11,450 nt of DNA, taken from NCBI GenBank assembly GCA_018400215.1, contig JAGYNF010000031.1, positions 1-11,450 of the forward strand. Reading direction: 5' to 3'. A model generated the notes under the pieces. The model made no database searches and was not told where the DNA came from. It worked only from the letters and a program-made list of their open reading frames with translations. Position 1 is the first letter of the stretch; each line of letters starts with the position of its first letter. This DNA is from Cyanobium sp. M55B138. Lineage in GTDB: Bacteria > Cyanobacteriota > Cyanobacteriia > PCC-6307 > Cyanobiaceae. Position numbers and translations under genes: made by a program. Shown in pieces: positions 6,404-11,450 of this stretch.

Positions 6404-8545
6404 TCAATCCGGCGCCAGCGCCACCGCCGCCCCCTTCAGTTCGGGCTGCTGCGAAATCGGACAGCCGAGCGCATGCATCAGCCGGTTGGCCTCACAGGCC
6501 AGCTCCCCCTGGGAGGCACCCCAATGCATCGGTAAGAACACCGTGCCGGGTCGAATGCGTTCGCTGAGCTGCACCTTCACCCGCAGGGCGCCACGGCGGG
6601 AGCGCACCTGGGCATGGGCACCCTCCGCCAGGCCGGCCCGGGCCGCATCCTCGGGGTGCACCTCCAGCAGCGGTTCGGGGTGGGCCTTGGCCACCCGGGC
6701 CACGTGGACGGTACGGGTCATGGTGTGCCAGTGGCCCAGCAGCCGGCCCACGGTGAGCACCAGGGGATAGGCGTCATCCGGCGGTTCGGCCAGACCCAGC
6801 GGTGGATCGGCCCAGAGGCGCGCCCGGCCGGAGGGGGTGGGGAAGCGCAGGTCGCCGTAGAGCCGCGCCTGGCCGCCGCCCGGGGCGGTGCCGGCAGGAA
6901 ACGGCCACTGCTGGGGGCCGTGCTCGGCCAGGAGCGGGTGGCTGAGGCCGCTGCTGTCGCAAAGCCGGCCGGCGGTCAACGCCACGAATTCGGCATACAC
7001 CGCGGCCGCCGAGCCGTAGTTGAACTGCTCGGCAAAACCCAGCCGCCGGCCCAGCTCCGCGAAGATCGCCCAATCGGGCCGGGCCTCGCCCGGGGGCTGG
7101 CGGAAGGCGGAACAGAGGGTGACGCGACGCTCTGAGTTCACCATCACGCCCTCTTTCTCGCTCCACTGGGCCGCCGGCAGCACCAGGTGGGCCACCGCCT
7201 CGGTTTCGGTGCCGGCGTAGGCCTCGCTCAGCACCACCAGGGGGCAGTTGGCCACCGCCGCCCGCACCCGATCCAGCGACGGCAGGCTCACCAGCGGGTT
7301 GGTGGCCGCCACCCACCAGAGGTCGAGCTCGCCCCGCTCCATCGCCTCGATCTGCTGCCACACCGCCAGGCCGGGCTCAGGGGCAATCGAGCCGGGCGCG
7401 AAGCCCCAGTGGCGCTCCACCGCGGCGCGGTGCTCAGGATTCGCCACGGCGCGGTAACCGGGCAGCAGCTGGGCCAGGCCACCCACCTCGCGGCCGCCCA
7501 TGGCGTTGGGCTGGCCGGTGAGCGAGAAGGGCCCGGCACCGGGTTTGCCGATCTGGCCGCTCACCAGGTGCAGATTGCAGATCGCCGCCACGGTGGCGGT
7601 GCCCTCGCGGCTCTGGTTCACCCCCATCGACCAGAGGCTCAGCGCCGCGCTGGCCTCGCCCCACCAATCGGCCAGCTGGCGCAGATCCGCCTCGGCGATC
7701 CCGCACACCGCCGCCGCCTGCGCCGGTTCCCAGGCGCGCCAGAGGGCCTCCAGCTCCACAAAACCCTCGGTGTGGGCCGCCACGAAGGCCCGATCCACCC
7801 CGCCCCGCTGCAGCAGCAGATGGCCCAGGCCGCAGAGCAGGGCCAGGTCGGTGCCCGGGGCGATCGCCAGGTGCAGATCAGACGCATCACTGGTGGCGGT
7901 GGCGCGCGGATCCACCACCACCAGCCGCGGCCCATCCCCCTTGCGCCGGCGCTTGAGCAGCCGCTGGAACAGCACGGGATGGCACTCGGCGGTGTTGGTG
8001 CCGATCAGCAGCACCAGATCGGCCAAATCGAGGTCGTCGTAGCAGCAGGGCGGGCCGTCGGAGCCGAGGCTGCGCCCATAGCCGGCCACCGCCGAACTCA
8101 TGCACAGCCGCGAGTTGGCATCGAAGTTGTTGCTGCCCAGGGCGCCCTTGAGCAGCTTGTTGGCCGCGTAGTAGTCCTCGCAGAGGAACTGGCCGGAGCC
8201 GTAGATCGCCAGGGCCGCGGGGCCCTTGCTGGCCAGGGTGTCCTGGATGCGCTCCACCAGGAGCGTGAAGGCCCGCTCCCAGCTAATCGCCTCAAACGGC
8301 TGGTCGGTGCGCGCGCGCCACAGGGGGGTGGTGAGCCTGTTGTGGTGCAGGGTTTCACCCACGGTGGCCCCCTTCACACACACCTGCCCCAGGGAGGAGG
8401 GGTGATGGCGATCGCCGCGGGCGGTCCAGCTGCCCTCGGGGTCTGCGGGGGGCTTCAGCTCCAGGCCGCAGCCCACGCCGCAGTAGGGGCACTGGGCCCG
8501 GGCAGCTGAACTGGCAACTGGGCTGGCGGCTGGATCACTGGCCAT
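6404..8545 (-). CDS. narB: Ferredoxin-nitrate reductase catalytic protein NarB
   Basis: 713-residue molybdoenzyme that reduces nitrate to nitrite in the cytoplasm with electrons from ferredoxin. The N-terminal [4Fe-4S] motif is Cys19, Cys22, Cys26 and Cys56 (CPYCGVGC ... GQVCVKG). Cys148 in NSRLCMSS is the expected Mo ligand, as in NapA/NasA-type reductases. Other Mo-bisMGD blocks include YGSGQFLCEDYYAANKL, LIGTNTAECHPVLFQR and SMGVNQSREGT. The end, HWG ... CEANRLMHALGCPISQQPELK, is the usual molydopterin-dinucleotide-binding tail. Length is close to the family's (about 730). In many freshwater cyanobacteria narB ends the nirA-nrtABCD-narB operon; here it is inverted, convergent with nrtD and divergent from narM. 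The ATG at 8545 has no Shine-Dalgarno and coincides with the transcript start predicted from the upstream NtcA-like site. DNA here is extremely GC-rich (48 of 60 bases in 6781-6840). Confidence 0.96.
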   Translation of the reverse strand: MASDPAASPVASSAARAQCPYCGVGCGLELKPPADPEGSWTARGDRHHPSSLGQVCVKGATVGETLHHNRLTTPLWRARTDQPFEAISWERAFTLLVERIQDTLASKGPAALAIYGSGQFLCEDYYAANKLLKGALGSNNFDANSRLCMSSAVAGYGRSLGSDGPPCCYDDLDLADLVLLIGTNTAECHPVLFQRLLKRRRKGDGPRLVVVDPRATATSDASDLHLAIAPGTDLALLCGLGHLLLQRGGVDRAFVAAHTEGFVELEALWRAWEPAQAAAVCGIAEADLRQLADWWGEASAALSLWSMGVNQSREGTATVAAICNLHLVSGQIGKPGAGPFSLTGQPNAMGGREVGGLAQLLPGYRAVANPEHRAAVERHWGFAPGSIAPEPGLAVWQQIEAMERGELDLWWVAATNPLVSLPSLDRVRAAVANCPLVVLSEAYAGTETEAVAHLVLPAAQWSEKEGVMVNSERRVTLCSAFRQPPGEARPDWAIFAELGRRLGFAEQFNYGSAAAVYAEFVALTAGRLCDSSGLSHPLLAEHGPQQWPFPAGTAPGGGQARLYGDLRFPTPSGRARLWADPPLGLAEPPDDAYPLVLTVGRLLGHWHTMTRTVHVARVAKAHPEPLLEVHPEDAARAGLAEGAHAQVRSRRGALRVKVQLSERIRPGTVFLPMHWGASQGELACEANRLMHALGCPISQQPELKGAAVALAPD

Positions 8546-8551
8546 GGCGCC

Positions 8552-8594
8552 ATTCGACCAAGCCGAGGCGCTCGATGATGGTGGCGCTTGTTAC
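8552..8594 (-). promoter_or_regulatory. Candidate NtcA-type promoter of narB
   Basis: On the minus strand, 8594-8581 reads GTAACAAGCGCCAC (GTA-N8-CAC). It shares GTAACAAGCGC exactly with the site before nrtA, and both copies have GGGAAT a few bases upstream. Twenty-three bases downstream is TCGAAT (8557-8552), four of six matches to TATAAT. The predicted transcript start falls at about the A of the narB ATG (8545), implying a leaderless or nearly leaderless message. The element overlaps codons 3-7 of narM on the other strand. The consensus match is imperfect (CAC for TAC). Confidence 0.4.
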
Positions 8595-9072
8595 TGCCAT
8601 TCCCCTGGGCTCCCCGCTCGCCAGCACCTGCTTCGGTTTCGAGGCCGACTTCACCAGCGATCTGCGCTGCATCCCGATGGCGGTGCGGCGCAAGCTCGAC
8701 CTGGCCGGCGTGAAGCTGAAACTGCAGCACTGGAGCGAGCTGGGCGATGCCGAGCGCCAGGAGCTGCTGGCCTGGCCCGACGATGCCGCCGCCATCGAAG
8801 CGTTGCGTGAGCACCTGCTGGCGCGCACGACCAGCCTCCAGGCCGGCCAAGCCAAGCTGCTGCCACTCCCCAGCGGGGAGCCCTGGCAGCAAAGCGAGGA
8901 GCTGCCTGAGGTGCTCGCGGCCTCCTGCGCCCAGCTGGATCTAGGAATGCGGGCCGACGACTGGGCCGAGCTCAACGAACTGCAGCGCTTCGCCCTGGTG
9001 AAGCTCAGCCACCCCGGCCACGAGCACCGCAACCTGCCGCGGGCCCTGGCCGAGTTCGGTCTGCTGGCGTGA
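8575..9072 (+). CDS. narM: Nitrate reductase-associated protein NarM
   Basis: 165 residues with the family hallmark FGFEADFTSDLRCIPMAVRRKLDLAGVKL (residues about 20-48, written here in overlapping parts: FGFEADF, LRCIPMAVRRKLD, GVKLKL), then HWSELGDAERQELL and a C-terminal LQRFALVKLSHPGHEHRNL. This is the nitrate reductase-associated family. In Synechococcus elongatus narM is required for nitrate reductase activity but not for narB transcription; its biochemical role, possibly cofactor insertion or enzyme maturation, is unsettled. It sits divergent to narB with 29 bases between the starts, and its stop overlaps the mobA GTG, tying it to Mo-cofactor supply. The ATG at 8575 was chosen because GAGG (8565-8568) stands six bases upstream; ATG 8578 or GTG 8581 are alternatives. 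The first 20 residues look non-conserved. Confidence 0.88.
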   Translation: MMVALVTAIPLGSPLASTCFGFEADFTSDLRCIPMAVRRKLDLAGVKLKLQHWSELGDAERQELLAWPDDAAAIEALREHLLARTTSLQAGQAKLLPLPSGEPWQQSEELPEVLAASCAQLDLGMRADDWAELNELQRFALVKLSHPGHEHRNLPRALAEFGLLA

Positions 9073-9797
9073 GCACTCCTGGGAAGGGAGGCGCCACAAG
9101 CAACCCTCGTCTGCGCCCCTGCCTGCTCAGCGGCGGCGCGAGCCGGCGCATGGGCCGCGACAAGGCGCTGCTGCCCCATCCCGACGGTGGCTCCTGGCTG
9201 GAGCGCAGCCTGCTCATGCTCGCCCAGCTGGAGTCGCCGATCAGCCTGCTGAGCCGCCACCCGGCCCACCTGGCGTTGACGCAGGATCTGAACGACCGCC
9301 TCGCCATCTCCATCAGCGCCCTGGCCGAACCGCCGCCCTGGGAGGGGCCGCTGCTGGCCCTGCACCGGCTGATGCAGCACCACCCCAACGAGCGCCTGCT
9401 GCTCTGCCCAGTGGACATGCCACACCTCACCCTGGCCGTCCTGCGCACCCTGCTGGCTGCTGCGGCCACAAAGCCCGGTGCCATCCATCTGGCCCACGAC
9501 GGTCAGCGGCTGCAGCCCCTGCTGGGCCTGTATCCCAGCAGCACCCCGATCCGCACGCACCTGGCCGCGGCGGTGGGTCGTGGTGAGCGACGGCTGCAGG
9601 ACTGGCTGACGGCGCTGCCGTGCGAAGCGGTGTTGCTCGATCCCCACGCCATCCGCAACGTGAACCGACCCGCGGCCGATCAGCCGGCCGACGTGCCCAG
9701 CTCCTCCACCCTGCGCTCGCAGCGATCCAGCTCCGCCTCCACCAAGGCCAGCAGCACTTGCCGCGGTGCCGGCAGCGGAAACGGCCCCTCCTCGTAG
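9069..9797 (+). CDS. mobA: Molybdenum cofactor guanylyltransferase MobA with an unusual antisense-overlapping tail
   Basis: MobA transfers GMP from GTP to Mo-molybdopterin, making the MGD used by NarB. The GTP-binding signature LLSGGASRRMGRDKALL begins at residue 19 (Lys32 in the conserved DKA). LLLCPVDMPHL carries the metal-binding Asp, and LQPLLGLYPSS and IRNVNRP (195-201) match the family C-terminus. Start is GTG at 9069, inside the narM stop (GTGA overlap), so translation is probably coupled. The frame runs to 9797, giving 242 residues, while MobA is usually about 190-210. About 40 residues after NVNRP are Ser/Thr-rich, resemble no MobA, and lie antisense to the HEPN gene. Most likely the native stop was lost when the downstream module arrived. 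Enzyme call strong; whether the tail is tolerated is unknown. Confidence 0.88.
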   Translation: MSTPGKGGATSNPRLRPCLLSGGASRRMGRDKALLPHPDGGSWLERSLLMLAQLESPISLLSRHPAHLALTQDLNDRLAISISALAEPPPWEGPLLALHRLMQHHPNERLLLCPVDMPHLTLAVLRTLLAAAATKPGAIHLAHDGQRLQPLLGLYPSSTPIRTHLAAAVGRGERRLQDWLTALPCEAVLLDPHAIRNVNRPAADQPADVPSSSTLRSQRSSSASTKASSTCRGAGSGNGPSS

Positions 9798-10063
9798 CGG
9801 GCCTCCACCGCAAACACCTGCAGCTCCAGCAGGAGGGGATCAACCTGCTGACCAGCAAGAGCGATCAGATCCTCGAGGTCGTGGATCCTGGGCGCCTGGC
9901 GATCGGCCAGCACAATCCAAGCTTTAAGCAGTTTCTCCACCGCCTGCTGGGCCGTAAAGCCCCAGTCCTCATCGGGATAGGCAGGGTCGAGAGTTAGCTC
10001 CAGGCTGCGTAGATGGCGGCGCACAATCGCCAGGAGCAGCAACGCGTCTTCAGCCGGCGACAT
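9680..10063 (-). CDS. HEPN-domain protein, putative toxin partner of the adjacent nucleotidyltransferase
   Basis: 127 residues, all alpha-helical in character, with the HEPN pattern WGFTAQQAVEKLLKAWIVL (residues 34-52), then RIHDLEDLIAL (59-69), and ARYEEGPFP (88-96) followed by a final helix. The HEPN/MNT pairing suggests an RNase-like toxin neutralised by its partner (type VII-like), but many such pairs are uncharacterised. The canonical HepT motif R-x4-H-x-Tyr is absent; the nearest match is Arg55-x5-His61 followed by Asp-Leu. The protein therefore belongs to the broader HEPN family rather than the DUF86/HepT type. The ATG at 10063 overlaps the end of the nucleotidyltransferase gene by 14 bases; an in-frame ATG at 10102 would overlap by 53 and adds no conserved residues. 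The last 118 bases are antisense to the end of the mobA frame. Confidence 0.75.
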   Translation of the reverse strand: MSPAEDALLLLAIVRRHLRSLELTLDPAYPDEDWGFTAQQAVEKLLKAWIVLADRQAPRIHDLEDLIALAGQQVDPLLLELQVFAVEARYEEGPFPLPAPRQVLLALVEAELDRCERRVEELGTSAG

Positions 10064-10469
10064 AAAGCACCCGTCCCTGCCTGGCCACATCGCCGAAGAC
10101 ATGCCAACGGGAGCCGCTCAGTCGCTCGGCATCAGCGGCGCCCGCCACCACCAGGTCGACGCCCACTCCCGGCCGACCCAACGCTCGATTGAAGCGCTTC
10201 CAGGAGGCCAACTTGTCAGCCCCCGTGAGCTGAGGCTGGCGCACAATCACCGCCAGATCCAGATCCGAATCAGGCCGCGCATCACCCCTGGCCCGTGAAC
10301 CGAAAGCGATGACCGCCTGCACATCAGGCTCTGCGCACAGGCGCACCAACGCGTCCCGAGACTTCTGGGGATCCAACCCAGGACCCAAGTCTGGAGCTGG
10401 ATCCAACTCCAGGGGCTTGCGCCAGGGGATGGAGGGCGGCGAGAAACGCTCGGCAGCGGTGGCGTCCAT
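10050..10469 (-). CDS. Minimal nucleotidyltransferase (MNT), putative antitoxin of the HEPN pair
   Basis: 139 residues with an exact GS-x10-D-x-D nucleotidyltransferase motif: Gly57-Ser58 and Asp69/Asp71 in AFGSRARGDARPDSDLDLAV, plus a third acidic residue, Asp105, in GVGVDLVV. In characterised type VII systems the MNT partner AMPylates the HEPN toxin to silence it. Gene order, antitoxin first with a short overlap into HEPN, fits that arrangement. The first 38 or so residues are Pro-rich and extra relative to typical MNT proteins of about 100 residues, which usually begin near the segment DALVRLCAEPDV; no internal ATG exists, so the start at 10469 is the best available but uncertain. The gene is divergent from moaA with 47 bases between the starts. 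The function as an antitoxin is inferred from family and context. Confidence 0.78.
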   Translation of the reverse strand: MDATAAERFSPPSIPWRKPLELDPAPDLGPGLDPQKSRDALVRLCAEPDVQAVIAFGSRARGDARPDSDLDLAVIVRQPQLTGADKLASWKRFNRALGRPGVGVDLVVAGAADAERLSGSRWHVFGDVARQGRVLYVAG

Positions 10470-10516
10470 GCTGAAACACTATCGCCAGCATCAGCCCACA
10501 GCCATAGCGTGGCCCC

Positions 10517-11450
10517 ATGGCGAGCGCCACCGACCAGCTCAACCGGCCCCTGGGGGTGCTGCGGCTGTCGCTCACGGCCCGCTGCAACCTGGCCTGCCCC
10601 TACTGCCTGCCGGATGGGGTGGAGCCCCCCGGCCTGCTCAGCCAGGAGCAGCGGTTGCGGGTGATCGCGGCGGCGGTAGGCCTGGGGGTGCGCAGCCTGC
10701 GGCTCACCGGTGGCGAGCCCCTGCTGCATGCCGGCCTGGAGGAGCTGATCGCCGCCGTGCAGCCGCTGCGAGCACTAGGGCCAGATGGCCCCGGCCTGCG
10801 CGAGATCGCCCTCACCAGCAATGGCGCCCTGCTCAGCGCCGAGCGGGCCCGGGCCCTGCGCGCCGCCGGCCTCGACCGGATCACCCTCAGCCTCGATGGC
10901 ACCACGGGCGCAGCGGTGGGGCGCATGGCCGGGGTGGGCGAGCGTAATCCCGAGGAGCAGGCGAGGCGCGGGGAGGTGCTGCTGGCCAAGGTGCTGGCGG
11001 CCATCGAGCACGCCCGCGCCGCCGGCTTCGATCCGGGCCGCGGGGGGCTCAAGCTCAACGCCGTGATCCAGCGCGGCGTCAACGACGACCAGCTGCTGCC
11101 CCTGGCGGCCCTGGCCCACGAGCGCGGCCTGGAGCTGCGCCTGATCGAATTCATGGACGTGGGCAACCGCAACGGCTGGCGGCCCGAGGCGGTGCTGGGC
11201 GCCGCCGAGATGGTGGAGCGGATCGGAGCCCGCTGGCGCCTGGAGCCCCAGGGGCGCATCGCCTACAGCTGCCTGTTTGCCGCCCCGAGCAGCGGCCTCG
11301 ACCTACGCCCCTGGCTGCAGCCCGGCGGCCCAGCCGAGGCCGTGGCCGAGGCCATCGCCGGGCTCTGGCGCCGCCGCCGCAACCGCTGGAGCGAGGAACG
11401 CCTCGAGGCCTGGGCGACCGGCAAACCACCCCCAGCGGAGACAAGCCGCC
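10517..11450 (+). CDS. moaA: GTP 3',8-cyclase MoaA, internally deleted; 3' end beyond window
   Basis: MoaA is the radical-SAM enzyme that, with MoaC, converts GTP to cyclic pyranopterin monophosphate, the first step of Moco synthesis. The N-terminal half is intact: Cys23, Cys27 and Cys30 (TARCNLACPYC) for the SAM cluster, LRLTGGEPLL (61-70), LTSNGALL and ITLSLDG. LIEFMDVGNRNGW (209-221) is also normal. After GARWRLEP (237-244) the frame jumps directly to QGRIAYSCLFAAPSSGLDLR (245-264). The usual segment of about 40 residues with GxIGxI ... FCxxCNRxRL is absent, leaving only one (Cys252) of the three Cys that hold the GTP-binding [4Fe-4S] cluster. About 15-18 extra residues (141-158) precede VLAAIEHA. 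The frame stays open through RRNRWSEERLEAW to the window edge, probably just short of the stop. It may be a recent pseudogene or an aberrant variant. Confidence 0.85.
   Translation, partial: MASATDQLNRPLGVLRLSLTARCNLACPYCLPDGVEPPGLLSQEQRLRVIAAAVGLGVRSLRLTGGEPLLHAGLEELIAAVQPLRALGPDGPGLREIALTSNGALLSAERARALRAAGLDRITLSLDGTTGAAVGRMAGVGERNPEEQARRGEVLLAKVLAAIEHARAAGFDPGRGGLKLNAVIQRGVNDDQLLPLAALAHERGLELRLIEFMDVGNRNGWRPEAVLGAAEMVERIGARWRLEPQGRIAYSCLFAAPSSGLDLRPWLQPGGPAEAVAEAIAGLWRRRRNRWSEERLEAWATGKPPPAETSR

Noticed and set aside
7187..8509. 440-codon plus-strand open frame inside narB
   Set aside because: It is the antisense shadow of narB in very GC-rich DNA; its translation is low-complexity Gly/Ala/Gln/Arg/His, with no motif.
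8535..9647. 370-codon minus-strand open frame over narM and mobA
   Set aside because: Both narM and mobA on the plus strand have strong family motifs and a coupled GTGA overlap; the antisense product is compositionally biased and unrecognisable.
10064..10102. Upstream ATG (10102) as the HEPN start
   Set aside because: It would add 13 residues without family similarity and a 53-base overlap with the MNT gene; ATG 10063 gives a typical short overlap.
10309..10947. 212-codon plus-strand open frame overlapping the MNT gene and moaA
   Set aside because: It is out of frame with moaA, whose radical-SAM motifs are clear, and its product is Arg/Ala/Gly/Pro-rich.
11220..11290. Frameshift in moaA that hides the missing cysteine motif in another frame
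   Set aside because: Sequence on both sides of the junction is in the same frame and adjacent; there are no intervening bases that could encode the missing segment.

Overview
The window is a nitrate-assimilation and molybdenum-cofactor (Moco) gene cluster from a GC-rich cyanobacterium. It most resembles a freshwater or brackish picocyanobacterium of the Cyanobium / Synechococcus group. The evidence is the gene set: ferredoxin-type nitrite reductase, an NrtABCD-type ABC transporter, ferredoxin-type NarB, and the cyanobacterial accessory genes cnaT and narM. The very high GC of most of the DNA fits too. The organism assignment is inference; there is no rRNA or other marker in the window.

Layout. 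1-1061 (minus): 5' two thirds of nirA, running off the left edge. 1272-2369 (plus): a TrpD-like gene matching cnaT, divergent from nirA. 2551-6375 (plus): nrtA, nrtB, a short nrtC and nrtD, closely packed as one operon. 6404-8545 (minus): narB, convergent with nrtD. 8575-9797 (plus): narM and mobA, overlapping by 4 bases. 9680-10469 (minus): a nucleotidyltransferase/HEPN gene pair resembling a type VII toxin-antitoxin module, wedged between mobA and moaA. 10517-11450 (plus): moaA, running off the right edge.

How it works together. NrtA (a lipoprotein) binds nitrate/nitrite outside the membrane, NrtB forms the channel, and two ATPases drive import. NarB reduces nitrate to nitrite at a Mo-bisMGD centre and NirA reduces nitrite to ammonium; both are expected to take electrons from ferredoxin. 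MoaA starts Moco synthesis from GTP, MobA adds GMP to make the MGD form that NarB needs, and NarM is needed for NarB activity. CnaT is a regulatory factor for nitrate genes in Anabaena. Candidate NtcA-type sites lie before nirA, nrtA and narB.

Most notable observations. (1) moaA lacks about 40 residues that normally hold two of the three C-terminal [4Fe-4S] cysteines, yet stays in frame. (2) The first ATPase is clearly NrtC-like but lacks the NrtA-like C-terminal regulatory domain of classical NrtC. (3) The nrtA and narB upstream regions share an 11-base core inside NtcA-like sites. (4) The HEPN/MNT pair overlaps the 3' end of mobA, whose reading frame continues antisense through the HEPN gene. 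(5) GC drops sharply across nrtA/nrtB. I found no CRISPR array, tRNA, rRNA or insertion sequence.
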